Shown: positions 37,538-47,734, numbered from the stretch's first letter. The stretch: DNA of 64,000 nucleotides from Bacillota bacterium (GCA_013178045.1 JABLXP010000005.1:62001-126000); one strand, 5' to 3'. Program-made: numbers and translations. Notes: a model not told the origin generated them from the letters alone.

Positions 37538-38467
37538 TTAAATCCCCAAACTGGCCAGATACCTTTCTGCCGATACCGCCGCTAGAGCCCCGTCCCCTAC
37601 CGCGGTCGACACCTGACGGAGAATTTTGTTCCTGACATCACCAGCCGCAAATAGTCCAGGCACGTTGGTTTCTAAATTTTGGTTCGTAATAACGTAACCT
37701 TCTGGGGTTAGGGTAACGATATCCTTTAAAAAATCGCTGTTAGGATCGACCCCAATAAAAACAAACACCCCATCGGTCACAAAATCTTCTTTTTGGTTTG
37801 TCTTGACATGGCGGAGAACAACCTTCTCCACCTTATCTCCACCTTTAATCTCTTCCACCACGGTATCCCAACGGATATCAATTTTCGGGTTGTTGAAGAC
37901 CCGCTCCTGAATAATCCTGGCCGCCCGGAATTGGTCACGTCGGTGTACCAGCGTTACCCGATTGGCATACTTGGTTAAAAAGAGCCCTTCTTCTAACGCC
38001 GCATCACCACCACCCACCACAACAACGTTCCGGCTTTTAAAGAAAGCGCCGTCACAGGTAGCACAGTAGGAAACACCGCGACCCCAAAACTCTAGCTCCC
38101 CCCGTACGCCTAGCGGCCTCGGCTTAGCTCCGCTGGCAATAATAATCGTTCGGGCCTGGAAGACTCCGCCGACCGTTTTCACTTTTTTAGGCTCGCCGAT
38201 TTCCAGACCAATAACTTCGTCAATCTTTAACTCCATCCCAAAACGCATAGCCTGCTCTTGAAAGTTCATCATTAACTCGGGTCCGGCAATTCCCTGTGGG
38301 AAGCCCGGGTAGTTTTCAATAAGATCGGTAGTGCTGGCCTGGCCACCTGGCAATCCGCGCTCAAAAAGAAGTGTTTTCAGCTTGGCCCGTGCGGTGTAGA
38401 GTCCAGCCGTTAGCCCGGCTGGACCACCGCCAATGATAATCACATCATATATTTCCATATTTCGCAC
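37538..38467 (-). CDS. trxB: Thioredoxin reductase
   Basis: NADPH-dependent flavoenzyme of 309 residues. The FAD motif GGGPAGLTAGLY is at 12-23, the redox-active disulfide is CATCDGAFF (about 135-138), the NADPH motif is VVVGGGDAALEEG, and the C-terminal FAD motif is GLFAAGDVR. The sequence is complete. No thioredoxin gene is next to it. The start at 38467 has a GGAAGGG-type site upstream. Confidence 0.94.
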   Translation of the reverse strand: MRNMEIYDVIIIGGGPAGLTAGLYTARAKLKTLLFERGLPGGQASTTDLIENYPGFPQGIAGPELMMNFQEQAMRFGMELKIDEVIGLEIGEPKKVKTVGGVFQARTIIIASGAKPRPLGVRGELEFWGRGVSYCATCDGAFFKSRNVVVVGGGDAALEEGLFLTKYANRVTLVHRRDQFRAARIIQERVFNNPKIDIRWDTVVEEIKGGDKVEKVVLRHVKTNQKEDFVTDGVFVFIGVDPNSDFLKDIVTLTPEGYVITNQNLETNVPGLFAAGDVRNKILRQVSTAVGDGALAAVSAERYLASLGI

Positions 38468-38574
38468 CCTTCCTAAAATCTTATTTCGTATATTTTACTT
38501 GGTATATTTTCCCCGGCTGGTTCACGATACATGCCGGGTACAAGAAAATCGACTTCATTGACTGTATACCTAGA

Positions 38575-38607
38575 CGAAGAAAAAGCCACCAGACTGAATG
38601 GTGGCTA
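38575..38607 (-). terminator. Intrinsic terminator after the M23 gene
   Basis: AGCCACCA (38584-38591) and TGGTGGCT (38599-38606) form an 8-bp stem with a 7-base loop; the minus strand then reads TTTTCTTCG. Confidence 0.85.
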
Positions 38608-38632
38608 AATTTCGCGATCGCTTCTACCCCAG

Positions 38633-40081
38633 CTACCGCAGGTAGTTCATCGGATTTCGCGGAACCCCATAGGTTCGAACCTCAAAATGTAAGTGGGAAC
38701 CGGTGCTGCGGCCGGTACTGCCAACCTTGGCGATAATCTGTCCCCGGGAAACCTCATCACCTTCTCTGACCAGGATCGCCGAACAGTGGGCGTAACGTGT
38801 CGTCAGACCGTTACCGTGACTGATTTCCACCATTCGCCCGTACCCACCATCCCAGCCAGCAAACGTGACTTTGCCGCCTTCAGCAGCTAAAATAGGATCG
38901 CCGGTCGAACCATCTATATCGATAGCGGGGTGGAATTCACGCCCCCGGAAGCCATACCGAGATGTAATGTTTCCCCGCAGAGGCCAGCCAAGTTTACCGC
39001 CTCCGTCTTCACCCCGGGAGGCCACCATTATTTTACTGCCCCGCACAACCACTTTATCAACCGGTTCTTTGATTATCGTCTCCTCGATAATCTTACGTTC
39101 AACCGTCTGGCCATTTCGCTTGACCAGTTCGTAGGTAACCTCTTTACTCCCTTCCGTCCCCGCTTGTTTAACAGTCTCGGTGCCTCGCCATTGATTGGGG
39201 TCCCGTTCAACCTTTACCTGATAGGGGATCACTTCTGTCCCCTGGCCGCGCACACTGGTAACCACCGTGAGTAGCGGTTGGACTTTCACCACGCTTATTT
39301 CCTGATCAATATTCAGTTTCTCCGTCAAATTCGGATTAGCGTCGAGGAGATCTTTTATCAGTAGACCGTGTGCTCGGGCGATCGACCAGAGCGAGTCACC
39401 CGCTTTTACTTTGTATTTGACTGTCTGGTCCGCTCCGTTGATCAAAAGATCCACGGCCTGCTCCGGACTGAGAATGTCGTTAACGGCTAAAGTCTCTTCT
39501 TTAAACTCCACCTTATCTTCGATGGTAACGGCCAGGAGCTGTTCCTGTCCTTCTATTTGGCTGGCGTAATACTCTTTGACCCGGTTTAAAACCTGTTCCC
39601 CAACTGTTGGATTAGCTACCGCCAGACGTTTTTCTCCATTGATCAACACTACCGCCCCGGTAGTAACCAGCCGCAGTTGCTTCTCCAGAAGCTTTTCGAG
39701 TTCTCCTTTAGACAAAAGCTCCTTGCGTTGTCCATAAGTCCGCGTGTATGTAATCTGGTCAGCGATCTGTACTACTTGTCCACCCAGCGCCGTACTCTTT
39801 TTGTTTTTCAACTCTTCAATGGCTTGTTTGGCTATTGACTCGCTACTGACCAATCCCACCTCGTTACCATTAACCATTACCGCCAGGGCGCTTTTGGTAG
39901 TGTGGTAATATATACCAACAGAAACCACAATCATGACCAGCATTACCACAATGATTAATTGTCGGGGATATCTATCGCGCACCTTGTTTAGTTGGCGCTT
40001 GGTTTTGCGAAACCAGGGTTTAACCACCTCATTGTTAAATTTAATCTGAGCAGCAATAAAGTTCTCTTTAAGTTCCTTCAT
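38633..40081 (-). CDS. Exported M23 endopeptidase with LysM and G5 domains
   Basis: A 482-residue cell-wall hydrolase. One membrane helix (LIIVVMLVMIVVSVGIYY, about 43-60) is followed by an unstructured region, a LysM domain (YKVKAGDSLWSIARAHG, about 225-270), a G5 domain (about 275-350, with VERKIIEETIIKEPV) and a lysostaphin-type M23 domain with the zinc ligands in FHPAIDID and HLHFEV. The same order, LysM-G5-M23, is typical of sporulation- or growth-associated peptidoglycan endopeptidases in Clostridia. The start at 40081 is preceded by an AAAGGATTG-type site. Confidence 0.92.
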   Translation of the reverse strand: MKELKENFIAAQIKFNNEVVKPWFRKTKRQLNKVRDRYPRQLIIVVMLVMIVVSVGIYYHTTKSALAVMVNGNEVGLVSSESIAKQAIEELKNKKSTALGGQVVQIADQITYTRTYGQRKELLSKGELEKLLEKQLRLVTTGAVVLINGEKRLAVANPTVGEQVLNRVKEYYASQIEGQEQLLAVTIEDKVEFKEETLAVNDILSPEQAVDLLINGADQTVKYKVKAGDSLWSIARAHGLLIKDLLDANPNLTEKLNIDQEISVVKVQPLLTVVTSVRGQGTEVIPYQVKVERDPNQWRGTETVKQAGTEGSKEVTYELVKRNGQTVERKIIEETIIKEPVDKVVVRGSKIMVASRGEDGGGKLGWPLRGNITSRYGFRGREFHPAIDIDGSTGDPILAAEGGKVTFAGWDGGYGRMVEISHGNGLTTRYAHCSAILVREGDEVSRGQIIAKVGSTGRSTGSHLHFEVRTYGVPRNPMNYLR

Positions 40082-40219
40082 AACTTCAATCCTTTCGGAC
40101 TAAAAGCTGGAAACACAACCTGCACTTATTATAACATAGAAAAACCTGGTCGTAAACCCCTAAGTCAGAGTGCGAACGAACCCAATGGATCTAGACGTTG
40201 ATATTAGAAAGAAAATCGC

Positions 40220-41608
40220 CTAAACCAGGCGATGTAGTACTTGGAGATAGATAGCGCACTCTAAACGTTTTTTTGTCAACGCACATCCCAGTTGATAAGG
40301 GGTAAAAATGTTATCGTTAAACGCCACCGCATTGGCATGACAGCCACCGCTGCAGTAGAACCGCGCCCAGCACTGCCGGCAAGCCGGCTTTCGGTAAATA
40401 TCTGCCCCGCGGAAAATGGCCACCAGATCTGTTCTCACCAGTCCCCCCTCCAGCAGGTTGCCCATTTTATACCCTTCTCGGCCGATGAACTGGTGGCAGG
40501 GATAGATGTCTCCCGTTGGAGTAATTGCCAGGTATTCATGGCCGGCCCCACAACCTGACAGACGTTTGGGCAGGCATGGCCCACGTTCGAGATCGAGATT
40601 AAAGTGGAAAAAGGTAAATGGTCGGCCTTGTTTTCGTGTTTCCTCGTAATAACGGGTTAACTCCGTATACTCGGCAAATAGCCGGGGCAGATCATCCAGC
40701 CGCAGCCCGTAATTGGTACCCGCAGGGGCCACCACCGGTTCCAGTGAGATCTGATCAAAACCCAGCCCGACCAAGTGCTTGACGTCTTCGGCGAAGTCCA
40801 GGTTATATCGGGTGTAAGTCCCACGGATATAGTAGTTCTGGTAGCCGCGCGAGGCGACAAATTCAAGGAGCAGTGGCAACAGCTCCTGATATGTCCCACT
40901 ACCATTTGCTTTGACGCGCAGTCGATCGTGAACAGCCTTTCGTCCATCTAAACTAAGCACGACACTGACCTGCTCATCATTAAGATACTGTTGGTTTTCA
41001 CTGTTTAACAGCGTCCCATTGGTCGTGAGGGTGAACCTGAACTCCTTGTTTGTCTCTCGTCCGCGCTGCCGGGCATAGGCGATGATCTCCTTGACTACGG
41101 CCATGTTGAGCAAAGGTTCACCGCCGAAGAAATCAATTTCGCAGTGCCGGCGGGCCTTGGAGTGGGCAATTAAAAAATCAACAGCCGCCTGCCCAACTTC
41201 GAGCGGCATTAATCCCCGCGGGCCACCAAAGTTCCCGGTCGTCCCAAAGCAATATGCACAACGAAGATTGCAATCGTGCGCTACGTTGAGGCAGAGCGAT
41301 TTAACCACCGGCTCATCGTGGTTTATCCGCTCAGGAACATCATCAAAGCTAAATAAGACCCTTTCGTTTTTCAATTGCTGGAGCTCCGCTCCCACTTCCT
41401 CGATTTCTCCAACCGAATACTTCTTTTCAAGCGCTTGTCTGGCCTGTAGCCAATTGCCCCTGGTCTGTTCCAGGGCATCAAGGAGATCCCAGGTGATTTC
41501 ATCAATCAAGTGCACTGAGCCGCTGTTAACATCCAGCAGGATACGGTAGTCGTTGAACTGGAACTTATGGATGCCGCTGTTGAAGTCATAACCTTCTATT
41601 TGGAGCAT
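40220..41608 (-). CDS. scfB: Radical SAM maturase of the SCIFF peptide
   Basis: A 462-residue radical SAM/SPASM enzyme that forms thioether crosslinks in the six-cysteine SCIFF peptide. The N-terminal 80 residues form a PqqD-like peptide-recognition part. The SAM cluster motif is CNLRCAYC (about 114-121). The C-terminal SPASM region has two auxiliary-cluster Cys sets: CGAGHEYLAITPTGDIYPC and CRQCWARFYCSGGC. GGAGGTAA precedes the ATG. The precursor gene scfA is 85 bases upstream and separated by a terminator-like hairpin, which would make precursor more abundant than enzyme. Confidence 0.96.
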   Translation of the reverse strand: MLQIEGYDFNSGIHKFQFNDYRILLDVNSGSVHLIDEITWDLLDALEQTRGNWLQARQALEKKYSVGEIEEVGAELQQLKNERVLFSFDDVPERINHDEPVVKSLCLNVAHDCNLRCAYCFGTTGNFGGPRGLMPLEVGQAAVDFLIAHSKARRHCEIDFFGGEPLLNMAVVKEIIAYARQRGRETNKEFRFTLTTNGTLLNSENQQYLNDEQVSVVLSLDGRKAVHDRLRVKANGSGTYQELLPLLLEFVASRGYQNYYIRGTYTRYNLDFAEDVKHLVGLGFDQISLEPVVAPAGTNYGLRLDDLPRLFAEYTELTRYYEETRKQGRPFTFFHFNLDLERGPCLPKRLSGCGAGHEYLAITPTGDIYPCHQFIGREGYKMGNLLEGGLVRTDLVAIFRGADIYRKPACRQCWARFYCSGGCHANAVAFNDNIFTPYQLGCALTKKRLECAIYLQVLHRLV

Positions 41609-41620
41609 ACTTACCTCCGC

Positions 41621-41679
41621 AAAAAAATAATCCCCTTAGACCAGGAGACTACGAATGAACCCGCGTCTAAAAAGAGGAT
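41621..41679 (-). terminator. Attenuating hairpin between scfA and scfB
   Basis: On the minus strand 41665-41679 pairs with 41630-41641 (TTAGAC/GTCTAA plus an ATCCTC/GGGGAT stack) and is followed by a seven-T tract before the scfB ribosome-binding site. Read as an internal, partial terminator. Confidence 0.6.
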
Positions 41680-41693
41680 ATGCTCGAAAGGCA

Positions 41694-41849
41694 TTAGTTT
41701 CGGTTCTGGCAGACCTGGTTACCGACCGTGCAAGAAGTCTTGCAGGCTGATTGGCAGGAAGTTTGACACTCACCGCAACCGCCGGATTTACTGGTTTCGG
41801 TTAACGAGAACTTAACTACGGGTTGAATGTGGACAGTTTTCTTTTCCAT
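41694..41849 (-). CDS. scfA: SCIFF six-cysteine ribosomal peptide precursor
   Basis: A 51-residue precursor of the SCIFF family (six cysteines in forty-five residues), the most widespread RiPP of Clostridia. It has Cys at 25, 28, 32, 36, 40 and 47, in the segment GGCGECQTSC followed by SACKTSC and VCQNRN. The N-terminal 20 residues (KTVHIQPVVKFSLTET) form the leader. The ATG at 41849 has AGGAGG about 10 bases upstream and a clean promoter 35 bases further up. Biological role of SCIFF is not established. Confidence 0.95.
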   Translation of the reverse strand: MEKKTVHIQPVVKFSLTETSKSGGCGECQTSCQSACKTSCTVGNQVCQNRN

Positions 41850-41883
41850 CACGCACAAACCTCCTCTTAGAATTGCAGATAGT

Positions 41884-41912
41884 ATTATATCATACTTTAG
41901 AGACCCCGACAA
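41884..41912 (-). promoter_or_regulatory. Promoter of the SCIFF operon
   Basis: TTGTCG (41907-41912) and TATAAT (41884-41889) are spaced by 17 bases on the minus strand, about 35 bases upstream of the scfA start. It overlaps the 3' end of the preceding small gene. Confidence 0.7.
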
Positions 41913-42135
41913 TCCACCCGATACTAAGCAGCATCAGCGCCAATCTGGTTGTTCCACGTGGAAATATTTCTAGATTAGCATTCAAAATGACTAAGGGGAT
42001 GATGACCAAAAGAATTACCATGAGCCCAAACCCGCGCCGTCGTTCGGGGGGTATCCGTCTAGCTGCCAGCCGCCCGCCCAGCCAAGCGATGACGATCAAG
42101 GCCAAATAGGTTAAGGCTTTCTCCAAACCGACCAT
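41890..42135 (-). CDS. Small two-helix membrane protein
   Basis: An 81-residue protein from ATG 42135 (AAAGGAG 10 bases upstream). Two or three hydrophobic helices (ALTYLALIVIAWLGG, GLMVILLVIIPLVIL, LALMLLSIGWIVGV) are separated by an arginine-rich loop (RRIPPERRRG). I do not recognise the family. It lies before the SCIFF precursor on the same strand; the promoter of scfA overlaps its end, so the two are probably only partly linked. Confidence 0.65.
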   Translation of the reverse strand: MVGLEKALTYLALIVIAWLGGRLAARRIPPERRRGFGLMVILLVIIPLVILNANLEIFPRGTTRLALMLLSIGWIVGVSKV

Positions 42136-42273
42136 GGCGTTAGCTCCTTTTATAAAAGTGAATAGGGAGTGAATAGGGCGCTTTTTAATTGTACCAGGGT
42201 TTAGATAACAGGGCAAGCGTTTCTAACCAAGAAAAAAAGAGAGCACCTCCTGCCTGGCCAGCTGGTTTAAGGT

Positions 42274-42319
42274 AAGACAAAAACACTTCTTAACCTGAAC
42301 TTCAGGAAAGAAGTGTTTT
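42274..42319 (-). terminator. Terminator of the tRNA operon
   Basis: A long hairpin: AAAACACTTCTT (42280-42291) pairs with AAGAAGTGTTTT (42308-42319), with an inner CCTGAA/TTCAGG stem. The minus strand continues as TTTTTGTCTT. It lies 5 bases after the last tRNA. Confidence 0.85.
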
Positions 42320-42324
42320 CATTG

Positions 42325-42399
42325 TGGAGCGGAAAACGGGATTCGAACCCGCGACACCCGGCTTGGGAAGCCGGTGCTCTACCACTGAGCTACTTCCGC
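42325..42399 (-). tRNA. tRNA-Gly (TCC)
   Basis: Complete cloverleaf on the minus strand with GCGGAAG acceptor, GGTTCGAATCC T-arm and encoded CCA. The anticodon loop CTTCCCAA gives anticodon TCC. Last gene of the tRNA operon. Confidence 0.95.
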
Positions 42400-42412
42400 A
42401 CGTATTATCCAG

Positions 42413-42459
42413 ATTTACGGATTTTCAGTCCGCTGCTCTACCAACTGAGCTACTGAGCC
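42413..42459 (-). pseudogene. Truncated tRNA-Phe (GAA)
   Basis: The minus strand reads the 5' half of a tRNA-Phe: GGCTCAG acceptor, TAGCTCAGTTGGTAGAGC D-arm and an anticodon arm with GAA in CTGAAAA. It then changes to unrelated AT-rich sequence at about 42417; variable loop, T-arm and 3' acceptor strand (expected CTGAGCC and CCA) are absent before tRNA-Gly begins. It cannot fold as a tRNA. A full tRNA-Phe must exist elsewhere in the genome, unless this is an assembly error. Confidence 0.85.
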
Positions 42460-42480
42460 GCCATAAAATTTAAGAGAAGA

Positions 42481-42557
42481 TGGCGGAGCTGACGGGAGTC
42501 GAACCCGCGATCTCCTGCGTGACAGGCAGGCATGTTAGGCCACTACACCACAGCTCC
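42481..42557 (-). tRNA. tRNA-Asp (GTC)
   Basis: Complete minus-strand cloverleaf: GGAGCTG/CAGCTCC acceptor, anticodon loop CTGTCAC with anticodon GTC, GGGTTCGACTCCC T-arm and encoded CCA. Confidence 0.95.
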
Positions 42558-42576
42558 GTAAAACTAAAATTCCTCC

Positions 42577-42652
42577 TGGTGGGCGATGACGGGATCGAAC
42601 CGCCGACCTCATGCATGTGAGGCATGCGCTCTACCGACTGAGCTAATCGCCC
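42577..42652 (-). tRNA. tRNA-Val (CAC)
   Basis: Minus-strand cloverleaf with GGGCGAT/ATCGCCC acceptor, anticodon CAC in CTCACAT and encoded CCA. The T-stem contains one G-U pair. Confidence 0.93.
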
Positions 42653-42653
42653 A

Positions 42654-42728
42654 TGGTGACCCGTAGGGGATTCGAACCCCTGTTGCCGGCGTGAAAGGCC
42701 GGTGTCTTAACCACTTGACCAACGGGCC
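42654..42728 (-). tRNA. tRNA-Glu (TTC)
   Basis: Minus-strand cloverleaf: GGCCCGT acceptor, GGTCAAGTGG D-loop, anticodon TTC in CTTTCAC, GGGGTTCGAATCCCC T-arm, CCA encoded. One base separates it from tRNA-Val. Confidence 0.95.
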
Positions 42729-42747
42729 AGATATTATTAGATAAAGA

Positions 42748-42823
42748 TGGTGAGCCATGGTGGACTCGAACCACCGACACCCTGATTAAAAGTCAGGTGC
42801 TCTACCGACTGAGCTAATGGCCC
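42748..42823 (-). tRNA. tRNA-Lys (TTT)
   Basis: Minus-strand cloverleaf with GGGCCAT/ATGGCTC acceptor (one G-U pair), anticodon TTT in CTTTTAA, and encoded CCA. First gene of the tRNA operon. Confidence 0.95.
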
Positions 42824-42847
42824 ACAAAATGTGTCTCACAGTGATAT

Positions 42848-42876
42848 ATATTACATGATGGGAAAGCGCTTGTCAA
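42848..42876 (-). promoter_or_regulatory. Strong promoter of the tRNA operon
   Basis: A perfect TTGACA (42871-42876) and TAATAT (42848-42853) with 17-base spacing, about 25 bases before tRNA-Lys. Confidence 0.85.
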
Positions 42877-42915
42877 TAACCTCTTTTTCCCATTTTCCAT
42901 GGGTTCGCCAACACT

Positions 42916-44275
<1,360 letters not shown>

Positions 44276-44390
44276 GGACAGATTTTTACTCCCAGGACAA
44301 CTTCGTGTATTTATAGTTTTTCCGGCCAACTCTACTTTATGTTGATCGGATCGACCATCTCTATCTTACCAGGCCCGCTGACCAGTGTCA

Positions 44391-44421
44391 ATAAAAAGGG
44401 AGCCAACATTAACCTGGCTCC
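44391..44421 (-). terminator. Intrinsic terminator after dnaB
   Basis: GGAGCCA (44399-44405) pairs with TGGCTCC (44415-44421); the minus strand continues CTTTTTATT. The loop includes the dnaB stop codon. Confidence 0.85.
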
Positions 44422-45743
44422 TTGGCCAGATTAAAAAATTTGGTGTATTCCTTTAAAAAAGCAAGTTCAACCGTACCAACCGGCCCGTGCCGGTGCTTGG
44501 CGACGATAATTTCGGCGATATTCTTTTTTTCTGATTCGGGAAAATAATAATCGTGCCGATAAATAAACATTACCACGTCAGAGTCCTGTTCCAGTGCGCC
44601 TGATTCGCGCAGGTGGCTCAGATTAGGCCGCTTCTCCTGAGTCTGTTCCACCGCCCGGCTTAACTGGGATAAAGCCAGAATAGGCACATTCAGCTCTCTA
44701 GCCAGACTTTTTAGCGAACGCGAAATCTCAGAAATTTCCTGCTGGCGATTCTCTGCCCGGCGGGGTCCCTGCATCAATTGCAGATAATCCACCACTACCA
44801 GGCCAAGCCCTTTTTCGGCTTTAAGCCGTCTGGTTTTCGCCCGCATTTCCGCCACACTGATGGCCGGGGTGTCATCAATGTATATCGGTGCTTCTGAAAG
44901 CGGTCCAACCGCTTCGACCAGTTTTGTCCAATCAGACTCCAGAAGCTGACCTGTCCGCAAACGGTTCTGGTCGATCATCGCCTCACCGCACAGCATCCGC
45001 TGCACCAGTTGCTCCTTCGACATCTCCAGGCTGAAGATGGCCACCGGCACCCGCTGTCTGATGGCGGCATTCTGGGCAATGTTCAGAGCAAAACTGGTCT
45101 TGCCCATACCTGGCCGGGCAGCCAGCAGAATCAGCTCGCTTGGCTGGAGGCCGGCCAGCAGTCGATCCAGATCGGTAAAATAAGTGGGTACCCCGGTAAT
45201 GCTGCTTTTCCTTTCGTACAGCCGCTGCAGTCGGTCAAAGGTTTCCAGCAAAATATCGTGCACCGGCGCGAAAGGCTGCCCCACGCCGCGTTGAGACAGT
45301 TCCACAATCATCCGCTCGGCTTCATCAATGAGATCAGTAACCTCAATATTGCCTTCATAACTCTTTGAACTGATCCGCGAAGAGATGCTGATCAGACCCC
45401 GCAAGAGTGCCTTCTCAACCACAATTTTGGCGTAATACTCCGCACTGGCCGTCGAGGGTACGCTGTCAGCCAGCAGAGTGATGTAAGCCACTCCGCCTAC
45501 TTTATCCAGCGCATTTCGCCGTCGCAATTCATCCGTGACAGTAATGATATCAATTGGTTCGTTGCGCTCATGGAGACTGATGATCACCTCGTAGATAACG
45601 CGGTGAGCGTCCCGGTAGAAATCATCCGGACGAAGGATGCCTTCGACAACGCTGACCGCGTCCGCGTCGAGCATCATCGCGCCTAAGACCGATTGCTCGG
45701 CTTCCAGGTTTTGTGGTGGGATTTTGTCAAACGAGACGCTCAA
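44409..45743 (-). CDS. dnaB: Replicative DNA helicase
   Basis: Hexameric RecA-like helicase of the replication fork, 444 residues. The N-terminal DnaB domain starts with NLEAEQSVLGAMMLD (about 12-26). The Walker A motif is AARPGMGKTSFAL (about 205), Walker B is LGLVVVDYLQLMQ, and a C-terminal arginine finger region has ALEQDSDVVMFIYR. No intein. The start is TTG with AGGAGGG 8 bases upstream. It follows lonC and rplI in the same direction, the usual replication/ribosome block of this lineage. Confidence 0.97.
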   Translation of the reverse strand: MSVSFDKIPPQNLEAEQSVLGAMMLDADAVSVVEGILRPDDFYRDAHRVIYEVIISLHERNEPIDIITVTDELRRRNALDKVGGVAYITLLADSVPSTASAEYYAKIVVEKALLRGLISISSRISSKSYEGNIEVTDLIDEAERMIVELSQRGVGQPFAPVHDILLETFDRLQRLYERKSSITGVPTYFTDLDRLLAGLQPSELILLAARPGMGKTSFALNIAQNAAIRQRVPVAIFSLEMSKEQLVQRMLCGEAMIDQNRLRTGQLLESDWTKLVEAVGPLSEAPIYIDDTPAISVAEMRAKTRRLKAEKGLGLVVVDYLQLMQGPRRAENRQQEISEISRSLKSLARELNVPILALSQLSRAVEQTQEKRPNLSHLRESGALEQDSDVVMFIYRHDYYFPESEKKNIAEIIVAKHRHGPVGTVELAFLKEYTKFFNLAKEPG

Positions 45744-45766
45744 AAGGGAACCCTCCTACAATCAGT

Positions 45767-47734
45767 TTACCCCACTAAAGGCTGTTCTTGAAGGCAGGAG
45801 AAAACGTGAGGCATGGCCTCTTCAATACTGCCGATACCGATCACCTTGACCCCTTTCAGCCCAACTGGAACATCCTTCAGGTTTTCCCTGGGTACCAGAA
45901 CGGTGCTTACCCCCGCCTGTTTTGCCCCATAGATTTTTTCGAAAACTCCACCCACGGGTTTAACCCGACCCTGAATCGAAATCTCACCCGTTACCGCCAC
46001 GTTCTGCAAAATCGGGAGGTTCTTGACCGCACTCATGATCGCTAACGTGATGGCCATTCCCGCCGAAGGGCCATCGATCCGCCCCCCGCCGACCACGTTG
46101 ACGTGAATATCGTAATTACCCAGATCCTCCCCCGTCAGTTTGCGCAGTACCGAAGTGGCATTGAAGACCGAATCTTTGGCCATGCTACCCGCAGTGTCAT
46201 TAAACCGTACGTATCCTTTTCCCCTCTCCCTGGCGGGGAAGGCTACCGCCTCAATTTCCAGGACTGAACCCACATAACCGGCTACTCCCAGACCAAAGAT
46301 CTTCCCAACTTCTGCATTCGTGGTCGCCTTGCTGGTGACAAAGGGAGACAGGCGGGAGATCTGGAGAACTTCGTAGATGTGCTGTTTGGTTATAATAACC
46401 GGCTCCTCCGTTCCCTGGCCCGTCGGTCGCTCCTTCGCACTTTTCTTTTTTTCGTATAAGACCAGACCATAAGCATCAGCCAGGATGTTATTGGCTTTCC
46501 GTCCCTCGATCGTGTACTCACTGATGATCTCGGCAACGCCCGGCTCCAACCGGATCCCTAATTTCTGCGCAGCGTTTCGCACAATCTCCTGGATGTGGGG
46601 TGGGGTGAGAGGCTCAAAATATATTTCCGCACAACGAGAACGAATCGCTGGATTAATCTCCGCAGCGTCCCGGGTGGTCGCCCCGATCAGGACAAAATCT
46701 GCCGGCGCCCCTTCTTCAAATATTTTCTTGATATACTGCGGAATATTGGCGTCATGGGGATCGTAATACGAAGATTCGAAGGTGACCCGCTTGTCTTCCA
46801 GGACTTTTAATAATTTATTCTGCAGAATGGGATCCATTTCCCCGATTTCATCAATAAACAGGATCCCGCCATGGGCATCGGTAACCAACCCGAGTTTCGG
46901 TTCCGGTACGCCAGTTTCCGCCAAATCGCGGCGTGCCCCCTGGTAAATCGGGTCGTGGACCGAACCCAGCAGCGGATTCGTTACTTCTCGTGGGTCCCAG
47001 CGCAGAGTGGTCCCATCGACCTCGATAAACGGAGCATCCGGGCTGAATACTGAACCACCCCACTGCTTTACCGCTTCCAACGCCAGACGGGCCGTGGTAG
47101 TTTTCCCGACTCCCGGTGGTCCATAAAGCAGAATGTGCTGGGGAAACGGAGCAGCCAGCTTCGAGACCAATGCTCGCACCGCACGTTCCTGTCCCACAAT
47201 CTCGTCTAACGACTTGGGCTTCAGAAGCTCAATCGCCGACTGGGTTAACCTGGTCTGGTTTAACTTTTCCAACCGCGCCAACCGCTTGAGGGTTTGCGCA
47301 TTCTCTGGCCCAGTATGTTCTTTGACGATCTGCATTTTGATGTCTTTGACATACTCTTCATACCGCTGTTGCATTTTTTCATTGATCTTTTTCTCGATCT
47401 TATCTTCGACCGAACGCCGGGCAATAAAATCGGCCAGTTCCTCTTCAATCTGGTTGATAATACCCGGTAGTTGGGCGTACTTGGGCAAAGTATCAATTGT
47501 AGGATCGCCAAACACCAGTTTCTGTAATCCCAGGACACGTTCTTCCAGGATCCCCGACCGCATCAAATCCAGGGCCTCCACCTTGCTGGCCTTTAGAATC
47601 AGCTTGTCTGATCCATAAAGATTCGCTAGCAGGTTGTACAGGGCACCGACCTGACGTTTGAGTTGTTCTTCTTCCGTAAGTTTATCGGCAAGAACGCTCT
47701 TTTGACTCAGGAGTTTATCAATAAAGCCCTTCAC
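45767..47734 (-). CDS. lonC: LonC-type ATP-dependent protease
   Basis: A 655-residue Lon-family protease of the kind restricted to endospore formers (TIGR02903-like, from memory). It lacks the long Lon N-domain and instead has a helical N-terminus. The AAA+ domain has Walker A YGPPGVGKTTTA (about 200) and Walker B GGILFIDEIGEMD, followed by sensor and arginine elements (IRSRCAEIYFEPL). The protease domain has catalytic Ser in DGPSAGMAITL (about 557) and Lys in GRVKPVGGVFEKI (about 593). Position between rplI and dnaB is the typical one in Moorella- and Desulfotomaculum-like genomes. Confidence 0.92.
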   Translation of the reverse strand: MKGFIDKLLSQKSVLADKLTEEEQLKRQVGALYNLLANLYGSDKLILKASKVEALDLMRSGILEERVLGLQKLVFGDPTIDTLPKYAQLPGIINQIEEELADFIARRSVEDKIEKKINEKMQQRYEEYVKDIKMQIVKEHTGPENAQTLKRLARLEKLNQTRLTQSAIELLKPKSLDEIVGQERAVRALVSKLAAPFPQHILLYGPPGVGKTTTARLALEAVKQWGGSVFSPDAPFIEVDGTTLRWDPREVTNPLLGSVHDPIYQGARRDLAETGVPEPKLGLVTDAHGGILFIDEIGEMDPILQNKLLKVLEDKRVTFESSYYDPHDANIPQYIKKIFEEGAPADFVLIGATTRDAAEINPAIRSRCAEIYFEPLTPPHIQEIVRNAAQKLGIRLEPGVAEIISEYTIEGRKANNILADAYGLVLYEKKKSAKERPTGQGTEEPVIITKQHIYEVLQISRLSPFVTSKATTNAEVGKIFGLGVAGYVGSVLEIEAVAFPARERGKGYVRFNDTAGSMAKDSVFNATSVLRKLTGEDLGNYDIHVNVVGGGRIDGPSAGMAITLAIMSAVKNLPILQNVAVTGEISIQGRVKPVGGVFEKIYGAKQAGVSTVLVPRENLKDVPVGLKGVKVIGIGSIEEAMPHVFSCLQEQPLVG

